Of a DNA stretch of 64,000 bases, positions 34,500 to 42,353 are shown piece by piece. The stretch comes from Cytophagaceae bacterium (GTDB lineage Bacteria; Bacteroidota; Bacteroidia; Cytophagales; Cytophagaceae): contig JALONH010000011.1 in the NCBI GenBank assembly GCA_025455005.1, positions 26,552 through 90,551 of the forward strand, read 5' to 3'. Each line of letters begins with the position of its first letter. Position 1 is the stretch's first letter. The notes beneath the pieces were generated by a model. It saw nothing but the letters and a program-made list of their open reading frames with translations, had not been told where the DNA came from and made no database searches. Position numbers and translations under genes: made by a program.

Positions 34500-35795
34500 A
34501 TGTCACAGACTACAAGTACAAAAGAATCCTATAGCACAGAAAGTTATTTAAATATGGACTTACTACGCTTTACTACTGCCGGTAGTGTAGACGATGGTAA
34601 AAGTACCTTAATAGGTCGTTTATTATACGACTCTAAAGCCATATTCGAAGACCAACTCGAACAAATTGAAGAGGTATCCAAACGAAAAGGTAAAGGGTAT
34701 GTTGATTTATCTTTATTAACCGATGGTCTACGTTCTGAAAGAGAACAAGGTATCACCATTGATGTTGCTTATCGTTATTTTGCTACTCCAAAACGTAAAT
34801 TTATTGTAGCCGACACTCCGGGTCACGTTCAATATACGAGAAATATGGTGACTGGTGCTTCTACAGCAAACTTAGCTATCATTCTTGTAGACGCACGCCA
34901 TGGTGTTATCGAACAAACTTGCAGACATTCTATCATCGCTTCTCTATTGCAAATCAAACACGTTATTGTTTGTGTAAACAAAATGGATTTGGTTGACTTC
35001 AAAGAAGAAGTCTTTAACACAATCTGTTCGGACTATTCCAACTTCGCATCCAAACTATCGATTCCGGATATTCGATTTATTCCCATCTCCGCCTTATTAG
35101 GAGATAACGTAGTAGATGCCTCTGATAATATGCCTTGGTATAAAGGGGGTACGTTAATGTACAATTTAGAAACAGTAAATATTTCAGCTGATTTAAATTT
35201 TATAGACGCTCGCTTTCCTGTTCAATATGTCATTCGTCCTATGAATGATAAATACCATGACTATCGTGGGTATGCCGGTAAAGTGGAGGGCGGCATTTTC
35301 CGTCCGGGTGAAGAAGTGGTGCATTTACCTTCAGGATTATCTTCAAAAATAAAATCTGTAGAAACCATTGAAGGTCCTTTAGCAGAAGCTTTCCCTCCCA
35401 TGTCCGTTACCATCACGTTAGAAGACGATATCGATATCAGTCGAGGAGATATGATTGTAAAACCCAACAACCAACCGGAGGTTAGTCAAGATATCGAACT
35501 AATGATTTGTTGGTTGAACGATAAAAAAATGAATACCGGTGGAAAATATGTCATTAAACATACAACTCGAGATGCCCGTTGTGTCATCAAAGATGTACGT
35601 TATAAAATAAATATTAATACCTTAAATAAAATAGAAGACGACAAAACAATAGGATTAAATGATATTGGTCGTATTGTTATTCGTACTACAACTCCTCTAT
35701 TTTTTGATAGTTATTCTAAAAATAGAGCTACCGGAAGTGTTATACTCGTAGATGAATTTACCAACGAAACCGTAGGCGCCGGTATGATTATCTAA
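34500..35795 (+). CDS. cysN: Sulfate adenylyltransferase subunit 1 (GTPase)
   Basis: EF-Tu-like GTPase that drives CysD. 431 residues, unfused (a separate cysC gene exists). G1 loop GSVDDGKSTLIGRLLYD, switch II DTPGHVQYTRNM, NKMDLVDF and the later PISALLGDNV. The beta-barrel domains end in VILVDEFTNETVGAGMII. Last gene of the operon: a strong terminator starts 25 bases on. Sequence features match the CysN family rather than general elongation factors because of GEIKHFTG-free, unfused architecture and the adjacent cysD. Confidence 0.96.
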   Translation: MSQTTSTKESYSTESYLNMDLLRFTTAGSVDDGKSTLIGRLLYDSKAIFEDQLEQIEEVSKRKGKGYVDLSLLTDGLRSEREQGITIDVAYRYFATPKRKFIVADTPGHVQYTRNMVTGASTANLAIILVDARHGVIEQTCRHSIIASLLQIKHVIVCVNKMDLVDFKEEVFNTICSDYSNFASKLSIPDIRFIPISALLGDNVVDASDNMPWYKGGTLMYNLETVNISADLNFIDARFPVQYVIRPMNDKYHDYRGYAGKVEGGIFRPGEEVVHLPSGLSSKIKSVETIEGPLAEAFPPMSVTITLEDDIDISRGDMIVKPNNQPEVSQDIELMICWLNDKKMNTGGKYVIKHTTRDARCVIKDVRYKININTLNKIEDDKTIGLNDIGRIVIRTTTPLFFDSYSKNRATGSVILVDEFTNETVGAGMII

Positions 35796-35818
35796 ATTAA
35801 TTTTAATCCTTATTATCC

Positions 35819-35850
35819 AAAAGCCGTTACTTCATTAACGGCTTTTTTTT
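35819..35850 (+). terminator. Terminator of cysC-cysD-cysN
   Basis: Stem AAGCCGTTA/TAACGGCTT with loop CTTCAT and a run of eight T. Begins 24 bases after the cysN stop. Confidence 0.92.
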
Positions 35851-35883
35851 ATACTAAAAAACGTTTTCGGACGTATTTAATGT

Positions 35884-36006
35884 ATGAAAACACTTCTTGC
35901 CATCCTAGCTTTAGCTTTCACGCTCGTAACTTGTAGCCCCAAAAATCAAACCTTTAAAGGTAGCCATAAAGATAAAAAAGGCCACACCTGCATTAATGGA
36001 TGTTAA
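35884..36006 (+). CDS. 40-residue putative lipoprotein
   Basis: Very small open frame starting MKTLLAILALAFTLVTC: a textbook short signal with lipobox LVTC, Cys17. The mature peptide would have only 24 residues, basic and polar (KNQTFKGSHKDKKGHT), ending in CINGC, a Cys pair that could form a disulfide or bind metal. It follows the cysN terminator by 33 bases and precedes the AsmA-like gene by 64 bases. I do not know a family for it. The clear lipobox and the exact stop argue for a real gene; there is no further evidence. Confidence 0.55.
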   Translation: MKTLLAILALAFTLVTCSPKNQTFKGSHKDKKGHTCINGC

Positions 36007-36070
36007 TTTGATTTAACAGAAATACCTCCATTAGTGTCTTATAGTTTTTGTATATTGAGTACTATTCTAT

Positions 36071-39000
36071 ATGGTGCTCACAAAAAAACAATTTTCCTAT
36101 TTACGCTGGGGTGGAGTAACTTTTGTACTTCTTCTTATTTGCTTATATAGCGCTATTCAATTTTTTTCCGGAAGCATCCGAACAAAAATCGAAGAAATTT
36201 TAAATGAAAAATTAACGGCACATATTCATTTTGAGACATTTCAATTCTCAATTTTGAATTCTTCTTTAAGTCCCACCATTACTGTATCAGATAATACCTT
36301 GATCGGTTTGGATGAATTCCATAATGATACACTATTAACTTGTTCTGAAATAACCATTAGATTCCCATGGTCTATACTATGGAGAGAAGAGACATTAATA
36401 AAAGAAATTGAACTTCTAGAACCCCATATTTTTTTACATATTCTAAAAAACGGACATAACAATTTTAATATCCTTCGACCTTCTACTGATTCGGATTCCA
36501 GTAGTGATAGGGTGCGGGTAGATGCATTACTTATTAAAAGGGGTGTGCTAGATTATAAAGATTATCAAAATGATATTTTTATTCATGCTGACCAAATCGA
36601 TCACAGCGGAATTATTAGAATTAGTGCCGATACTATATTTTATTCCACTGCATCATCTATTTCAAAACTTAATATCGAACATCATGACATTCTTTTAGTA
36701 GATAATAAAACTGTGACATTAAAAGTGGATCATATTTTATTACCTCATAGCAATCAATTTCGATTTATAGGACACGAGTTAAATATTAATGCACTAAACT
36801 TGAGTTTTAATGGTGAAATACAAAATAAATCGAAGGGGATTTTTGTAAACTTAGTTGCAAAATCTAAAAGTACAGAATTTAAACAACTGTTATCTTTGAT
36901 ACCCGGTGCGTATCGAATGGATGAGATACCGATGGAGTCCGGTGGAACTGTCTCCCTCTTTGCCTCTATTGAAGGAATGATTGGCGACAATGATAAAACA
37001 ATACCCATATTTGATATAGATATGGCTATATCGAATGGATACTTCAAAATTGATAGCTTACCTTTTAGAGTAGATTCCATCAATACTCAAATAGAAATTT
37101 CCAATATAAATGGCCATCCGGATAGCACTACCTTCCACCTAAAAAATCTAATGGCTGTAGTGGATAAACACCAATTAAAAGGTAACATATTAGTTAAAGG
37201 TGGAAAGGATAAGTTTATTGATATGAGCCTAGTGGGTGATTTTAATTTAGATGCCTATACTAAAATCTTTCCTCTTTCCTATAAAGAAATCGCAGGGGAA
37301 ATGCACTTGGACGTAGCAGCTAAAGGTCATTTGAAATATAAAAAGAATCATGACTCAACGTATACGTTGTTACAAGTCCCCATTTTCAAAATGAGTAGTG
37401 GTATAAAAAATGGGTTTCTAAATTACGATACCCTGCCCCTTCAATTCGATAAGATTCAATTCCAACTGTTCGCCGGAAATCCATCCGGAAAACCGGAAGA
37501 CACCTACTTCCAAATACCACATTACAACATAGTATTTGGCAAGAATACTTTAGAAGGCAAACTACTCTATAAAGGGTATAGGCAGCCCTTTATAGATGGC
37601 AATCTATTATGTGATGTAAATTTAGATGATATAGAAAAAGTATACCCTATACCTAAGAACCAATGGAAAGGAAAATTAAAGAGTCAACTTGAAGTATATG
37701 GATCATTCAACACTCAAACAAAACAATTCCCCAAATTAACGTCCATCATCCAAATAACTGATGGATACTACAAACCCAATAACTACAGTGAATCTATTGA
37801 AAACATTGTATTTAAAGGACAAGCCATTAATGGAACAGGTAAATGGGAAGACACCCGAATAGAAATCGATCAATTTACCGGATCCTTAGCTAACGCTCCT
37901 TTTACCTTATCCGGTTATGTCAATGACTTGGATCGAATAGAGTATAGTTTAAAACTAAAATCCACTCTTGACCTAGAAGCATTCACGAAAGTAAATCCTA
38001 TAGAGGGATATAAAGTAAGAGGTTCGCTACAAACAAACATAGAGTCTAAAGGTATTTGGGAAGAAATTAAAAATAAGAACTATTCTAATTTAACAACAAA
38101 CGGATCCATCGAAATAAAGAATGGCTTGCTGCTCGGCAGTGCTTGGGCAAAAACGATCCAAATCGGAGAAGGGCTTTGGTCCTTTCAAGACGAGGCCGTT
38201 AAAGTAGAAAAATGTAAACTCAAAATCGATCACTCAGATATAGCAATCAAGGGTTACTTAAACCACTATCTAACACTTTTCCAAACGAATTCGCATGTAA
38301 ATGGTGATTTTGTATTGTCCGGAGATACATTAGACCTTAATCCTCTCTTATCCTCCTCACGGACAGCTAACGCATCCGGCACTTGGAAAGTACCGTCGAA
38401 TTGGGCGTTACAACTATCCGCAAAGTTCAAACATGTATATTTTACCGACTTACATTTTAGCCCACTACATGTAAATGCTACCATTGAAAATAAAACGGTA
38501 CGATTGAACGAATGTAAAACCTTGTTAAACAATTCGATTGTAATGGGTAATGGAACATATACCACTACTGAAAAAACCCCTTTCGTCACCCTTAAACTTA
38601 ATGTTACCCATTGGGATATTCAAAAGGGGTATCAGTCTTCTATTCTAATTCGAAATTGGCTACCGGCTTCAAAAGATGCTTATGGAATAGTAGACATTGA
38701 TTATATGGTAAAAGGAAAGTTAGGGGACGATTATATTCCTATTACAGAAAGTTTACAAGGTGAAGGGACAGTAACGATTCAAGATGCGACGATAAATGGA
38801 ATGAAGATGTTTGAAGAATTGAGCAAACATAGTAAAGAAGATAAACTAAAAGCGCCTAATTGTAAATCGTTCACGTTGTTTTCAACAATAAAAAATAATA
38901 CCGTATATATTCCAAACTTCCAATGTAAAATCAATGGATTTGAAACAGAAATAGAAGGGAAAGCCGAATTTACCGGACCTATACAATTTGTAATTAAAAT

Positions 39001-39118
39001 GCAATTACTACCGATGGATGTTATTAAAATTCCGTTCCATGTAAGTGGTACTTACGACAACCCAAAAGTTATCCCTGGTAAAGGAAAAAATTCGGACAGT
39101 AGCGTTAACCAACCGTAA
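36071..39118 (+). CDS. AsmA-family envelope protein
   Basis: Large protein of 1015 residues with one N-terminal membrane helix (VTFVLLLICLYSAIQFFSG) and the rest periplasmic and beta-rich. N-terminal segment after the anchor resembles AsmA (KIEEILNEKLTAHIHFETF and LLEPHIFLHILKNGHNNFNIL). Repeating strands of DTTFHLKNL or SGYVNDLDRIEYSLKLKSTLD style fill the middle. The C-terminal part (SLQGEGTVTIQDATINGMKMFEEL to MDVIKIPFHVSGTYDNPKV) is the AsmA C-terminal region. Relatives form bridge-like lipid-transport proteins between inner and outer membranes, so a role in lipid traffic is inferred. Its last 14 bases overlap a small convergent frame. Confidence 0.82.
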   Translation: MVLTKKQFSYLRWGGVTFVLLLICLYSAIQFFSGSIRTKIEEILNEKLTAHIHFETFQFSILNSSLSPTITVSDNTLIGLDEFHNDTLLTCSEITIRFPWSILWREETLIKEIELLEPHIFLHILKNGHNNFNILRPSTDSDSSSDRVRVDALLIKRGVLDYKDYQNDIFIHADQIDHSGIIRISADTIFYSTASSISKLNIEHHDILLVDNKTVTLKVDHILLPHSNQFRFIGHELNINALNLSFNGEIQNKSKGIFVNLVAKSKSTEFKQLLSLIPGAYRMDEIPMESGGTVSLFASIEGMIGDNDKTIPIFDIDMAISNGYFKIDSLPFRVDSINTQIEISNINGHPDSTTFHLKNLMAVVDKHQLKGNILVKGGKDKFIDMSLVGDFNLDAYTKIFPLSYKEIAGEMHLDVAAKGHLKYKKNHDSTYTLLQVPIFKMSSGIKNGFLNYDTLPLQFDKIQFQLFAGNPSGKPEDTYFQIPHYNIVFGKNTLEGKLLYKGYRQPFIDGNLLCDVNLDDIEKVYPIPKNQWKGKLKSQLEVYGSFNTQTKQFPKLTSIIQITDGYYKPNNYSESIENIVFKGQAINGTGKWEDTRIEIDQFTGSLANAPFTLSGYVNDLDRIEYSLKLKSTLDLEAFTKVNPIEGYKVRGSLQTNIESKGIWEEIKNKNYSNLTTNGSIEIKNGLLLGSAWAKTIQIGEGLWSFQDEAVKVEKCKLKIDHSDIAIKGYLNHYLTLFQTNSHVNGDFVLSGDTLDLNPLLSSSRTANASGTWKVPSNWALQLSAKFKHVYFTDLHFSPLHVNATIENKTVRLNECKTLLNNSIVMGNGTYTTTEKTPFVTLKLNVTHWDIQKGYQSSILIRNWLPASKDAYGIVDIDYMVKGKLGDDYIPITESLQGEGTVTIQDATINGMKMFEELSKHSKEDKLKAPNCKSFTLFSTIKNNTVYIPNFQCKINGFETEIEGKAEFTGPIQFVIKMQLLPMDVIKIPFHVSGTYDNPKVIPGKGKNSDSSVNQP

Positions 39119-39314
39119 TTGTTTTTTTACCAACTCGCACTTCGGCAGCTGAGCGCATTTCACCTACATAACGAACGGTGATGGTATGGGTGAATTTTCG
39201 AATTGTCTGTACGATATCTTTTACAAAACCTTTATGTGCCGTACTGCAACAAACGGTAACAAACACGTTTTCATTAACACATAATTCTAATAGTTGACGT
39301 TCTAGCTCATCCAT
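39105..39314 (-). CDS. Small hypothetical protein, faintly HPr-like
   Basis: 69 residues: it begins MDELERQLLELCVNENVFVT and its second half contains IRKFTHTITVRYVGEMRSAAE. The second half recalls the HPr phosphocarrier fold (strand FTxxITVxxxG followed by a helix starting with SA), but the active His motif (GLHARPA) is replaced by STAHKGFVKD, so no phosphocarrier role is claimed. It overlaps the end of the AsmA-like gene by 14 bases. No SD is seen. It could be a real orphan of the phylum or a chance frame. Confidence 0.4.
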   Translation of the reverse strand: MDELERQLLELCVNENVFVTVCCSTAHKGFVKDIVQTIRKFTHTITVRYVGEMRSAAEVRVGKKTITVG

Positions 39315-39385
39315 ATACTTAAGACTTAATGTGATAGACTAAAAATGGTATAACGTAGTATACGATATTCTTGAACTAGGGTTAT

Positions 39386-39412
39386 AAAAAAAAGCTCTGA
39401 TACTATCAGAGC
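39386..39412 (-). terminator. Terminator of tRNA-Arg
   Basis: On the minus strand the stem GCTCTGA/TCAGAGC with a 5-base loop is followed by a run of nine T (39386-39393 read in reverse). It begins 8 bases past the tRNA 3' end. Confidence 0.8.
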
Positions 39413-39419
39413 CTTTATG

Positions 39420-39493
39420 TGATCTCGTTAGGATTCAAACCTAAAACCTTCAGAGCCGTAATCTGATGCTCTATTCAGTTGAGCTACGAGACC
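39420..39493 (-). tRNA. tRNA-Arg (anticodon ACG)
   Basis: 74-base cloverleaf on the minus strand. Acceptor GGTCTCG pairs with CGAGATC (one G-T pair), discriminator A at 39420. D arm GCTC...GAGC. Anticodon stem TCAGA/TCTGA encloses the loop TTACGGC, giving anticodon ACG (read as ICG after deamination, for CGU/CGC/CGA). The T arm has the GGTTTGAATCC-type loop. CCA is not encoded. Confidence 0.92.
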
Positions 39494-39558
39494 ATTCCGC
39501 TGTGGGGTTACAAAAGTATAAATTTTAATTTTTCTTTACAAATAATAGTCTAAAAAAG

Positions 39559-40596
39559 CTACAGCATATCTTTTGTATCCTTCAATAATCGGTATAAACT
39601 TGTACGAATAATACTTCCCATCCCTTTACACTTCAAGAATTTTTTGTCGCCATAATGATCCGCTAATTGTTTTTTCAGTTTTTCTATGTTTTCGGGCGGA
39701 GCTATGGAATCTTTCATTACCGCATCCCATAAACCCTTGATTCTGTATTTATTAGCTCTTAACCTTCCGGCCATCATGGCACGTTCTTCCATTTGATATT
39801 GGCGAACCGACTCCGAATTCAAGGCTTCCATTGCTACGTTTATAATCGGATTGTTTTGAGGAAAATACTGAGGTAAATACACCAATTTCCTTCCATCATA
39901 ACATTGTTGATCAAAATCTATCGCTCTGATTCGATAGTGTACCTCTTCAAAATCCGGGGTCATTTCGATGACATAATTACTGGAGTGCATATCGCCTAAA
40001 AGTCGGATAAAACAACGTTCATTGAATTTTACAAATTCTTTAGCCAAACGTATTTTATTGATTCCCGGATTGGATAATTGCTCTTTAATAAACATATCCC
40101 CCGGCACCCCCACTATGTGTTCTTCCACTAATGTATCCTGATCACTGATATAGTTGATATTGTTGGGAGACAAAATATGCTCCAACTCTAAACCATATAT
40201 TCTGGAAGCATCCGCTACTTTTACATAAAAATAATCAAAGTTGTCATTCAGTCGGTTTACTACTCGAACCCGAAATGGTTTTGTATTCCCATAGATACAA
40301 ATATCAATTCGGTCTATAAATAAGTGTTGGGAAACACTCAAGTCCCCTCCGATTTTCAATAATACATACGTGTATTTCAGTCCTTCATAAATCTCAATCA
40401 TATCTTGAGACGCATAAAATACGGTTTCCCAAAATGTATCCTTATTGGTTTTGTCTTTTAATGGAATAGAATGCTCGTATCGATTTAAATCGGAATATGA
40501 AATTGACAATTTATGTTCTCTGCCAAATTCGGTTAAATACCGGCGTAACGGCTTACCAATTTTATATACTGCTTTTTTTTTTGTGATTTTAATCAT
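39559..40596 (-). CDS. Conserved hypothetical protein with kinase-like motifs
   Basis: 345 residues, no signal peptide. The N-terminal half (KIGKPLRRYLTEFGREHKLSI and onward) has no motif I know. The middle contains CFIRLLGDMHSSNYVIEM and then RIRAIDFDQQCYDG: the order GDxHxxN ... (I)DFD is that of the catalytic loop and metal site in aminoglycoside-phosphotransferase/lipopolysaccharide-kinase-type enzymes, with Asp and Asn in place. The C-terminus is helical and basic. A small-molecule or sugar kinase is suggested, but the N-lobe Lys cannot be pointed to. Divergent from the diacylglycerol-kinase-like gene, with a TACCTTTG element for this gene at 40629-40636. Confidence 0.55.
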   Translation of the reverse strand: MIKITKKKAVYKIGKPLRRYLTEFGREHKLSISYSDLNRYEHSIPLKDKTNKDTFWETVFYASQDMIEIYEGLKYTYVLLKIGGDLSVSQHLFIDRIDICIYGNTKPFRVRVVNRLNDNFDYFYVKVADASRIYGLELEHILSPNNINYISDQDTLVEEHIVGVPGDMFIKEQLSNPGINKIRLAKEFVKFNERCFIRLLGDMHSSNYVIEMTPDFEEVHYRIRAIDFDQQCYDGRKLVYLPQYFPQNNPIINVAMEALNSESVRQYQMEERAMMAGRLRANKYRIKGLWDAVMKDSIAPPENIEKLKKQLADHYGDKKFLKCKGMGSIIRTSLYRLLKDTKDML

Positions 40597-40628
40597 AATA
40601 TAGCATCGCTGCCCGAAGCATACTATAA

Positions 40629-40636
40629 CAAAGGTA
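40629..40636 (-). promoter_or_regulatory. Possible -7 element for the kinase-like gene
   Basis: Reads TACCTTTG on the minus strand, 33 bases upstream of the ATG at 40596. No matching -33 TTG was found. Confidence 0.35.
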
Positions 40637-40650
40637 AACTATTTTAACGA

Positions 40651-41553
40651 ATGTCATTGGATTCTAAAACCCAATACCTATTTATTATCAATCCAATTTC
40701 GGGCGCGATTAATAAATCAAAAATACCGGATTTAATCTATACACATATCACCCGTGTACCGAAAGAAAGTATCCGTATTCAACTAACTCGTTATGCCGGA
40801 CATGCCAGAGAATTGGCACAAGAAGGGGTTCAACAAAAAATACCCAGAATCATAGCTGTAGGTGGCGATGGAACGATGAATGAGGTAGCATCTGCCGTAT
40901 TACATTCTGAAAGCGCTTTAGGTATCGTTCCTATGGGGTCAGGTAATGGATTAGCCCGTCATTTAAAAATCCCTTTAAATCCTTCTGAGTCTATAAAATT
41001 ATTAAACAACGCGTCGCATCGTACGATAGATTCAGGCTTAATCAATGGTAAGCCTTTTTTCTGTACAGCAGGCATAGGCCTAGACGCTGAAGTAGGAAAA
41101 GCGTTTGATGCGCTTCCTACTCGTGGTCTTAAAACCTATATTCAAGCGACTTGGAAAACATTGAATACTTACAAGGGAGAACATTTACGCATTACACTGG
41201 ATGGTAAAAAAACTATAGAAGGAAACTATCTCGTATGTACGTTTGCCAATGCGAATCAATATGGAAACAAAGCGTACATTGCTCCTTTAGCACACTTAGA
41301 AGACAACTTGTTAAATCTTGTTTTAATACCACCAATTGGAAAAATAAGTATCATACGTAAAGCCATACAACTTTTTAGAAAAAAAATACATTTGGATGCT
41401 TCGGTTTATCAAACTACGTTTCGAGAACTTTTTATTCAACGGACATCAAAACGTGTACTGCAAATCGATGGAGAACCCATAGAAGAAAGTGACACCGTAC
41501 ATGTAACCATTCATGCCGGTGCTCTTAAAGTTCTTATTCCTACTATTTATTAA
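40651..41553 (+). CDS. Diacylglycerol-kinase-family lipid kinase (DgkB/YegS-like)
   Basis: Soluble lipid kinase of 300 residues. Seen: FIINPISGAINKSKIPDLI (N-terminal phosphate loop), IAVGGDGTMNEVASAVL with the GGDGT nucleotide motif, and IVPMGSGNGLARHLKIP. The C-terminal beta-domain ends with LQIDGEPIEESDTVHVTIHAGALKVLIP. It phosphorylates diacylglycerol or a related lipid; the phylum also has sphingolipids, so sphingosine- or ceramide-type substrates are possible. Its stop overlaps the convergent DUF4249 gene stop by 4 bases. No lipid genes alongside. Confidence 0.88.
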   Translation: MSLDSKTQYLFIINPISGAINKSKIPDLIYTHITRVPKESIRIQLTRYAGHARELAQEGVQQKIPRIIAVGGDGTMNEVASAVLHSESALGIVPMGSGNGLARHLKIPLNPSESIKLLNNASHRTIDSGLINGKPFFCTAGIGLDAEVGKAFDALPTRGLKTYIQATWKTLNTYKGEHLRITLDGKKTIEGNYLVCTFANANQYGNKAYIAPLAHLEDNLLNLVLIPPIGKISIIRKAIQLFRKKIHLDASVYQTTFRELFIQRTSKRVLQIDGEPIEESDTVHVTIHAGALKVLIPTIY

Positions 41554-42353
41554 TTCGGTATGGTTGCAAATAAGGGTTTACGTGTAGAACACTGAAACAA
41601 ACCGAATGCTCCATTATTAAAATTACTCGGTGCATTCGCAGGGGGTGTAGAGAAAAATCCACCATCACTGTTTAACTGTAGTTGAGCGGCTAAGTAAAAC
41701 TCGTACGCTTCTTTCGTGAGTGAATAAAAATCAACCCTTGCATTGTCTCCAGGTTCGTAAAGGAAATCCAAATCGATACCTTGAACATTTTGTGATAGAA
41801 ATCGATCATCTGAAACAAAAATATCTGTAGGTTCATTTAAGAAAATATCATTGGCATAACCTTTTATAAAATAATAATCTGACTTATTCGGATTATCTGC
41901 ACCATAAAATCGAACATACCATCCTTCATCCGTAAAAGTATTACCGGGATCAAAATACGGAACTATACTATCTGCTTTGTACAATTCCGGCAAAACTGAA
42001 ACAGCAGTGTATTGTTTGCCCTCTACCAGAACCGATAGTGTATACGTCCGTCCAACCACACCAATAATAGTAGATCCATAGTACGTTTCATCTGTAGGGT
42101 TATAGGTAAGAGATTCTGAATTTCCTACATTATCCGACAATGTAATAACAGCTGATGCTGATCTGGGCGGTTTAGTAGAGCTTAGAAAAGCTGTATTTTT
42201 AGTTACAACTACTTTAGCTACGGAATCATTAAATAAGAAAGCTTGTATGACAGCTACTTCCTCTCCCGGTGTGGGTTCTATTTCAATTCTTTTAGTACAA
42301 GACAAAACAAGTCCTAAAGAAATACTAAGCCATAATATATTTTTCATTACCAT
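41550..42353 (-). CDS. DUF4249 lipoprotein, partner of a TonB receptor
   Basis: Outer-membrane lipoprotein of 267 residues: MVMKNILWLSISLGLVLSC with the lipobox at Cys19, then a beta-rich N-terminal (EEVAVIQAFLFNDSVAKVVV) of the DUF4249 type with the characteristic VVTKNTAFLSS and the later YTLSVLVEGKQYTAVSVLP. It is encoded directly after a TonB receptor, and the start shares one base with that stop (TAATG); an ATG 6 bases later (42347) is also good. DUF4249 proteins usually form operons with such receptors and are thought to aid ligand capture or import; the ligand here is unknown. Confidence 0.85.
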   Translation of the reverse strand: MVMKNILWLSISLGLVLSCTKRIEIEPTPGEEVAVIQAFLFNDSVAKVVVTKNTAFLSSTKPPRSASAVITLSDNVGNSESLTYNPTDETYYGSTIIGVVGRTYTLSVLVEGKQYTAVSVLPELYKADSIVPYFDPGNTFTDEGWYVRFYGADNPNKSDYYFIKGYANDIFLNEPTDIFVSDDRFLSQNVQGIDLDFLYEPGDNARVDFYSLTKEAYEFYLAAQLQLNSDGGFFSTPPANAPSNFNNGAFGLFQCSTRKPLFATIPN

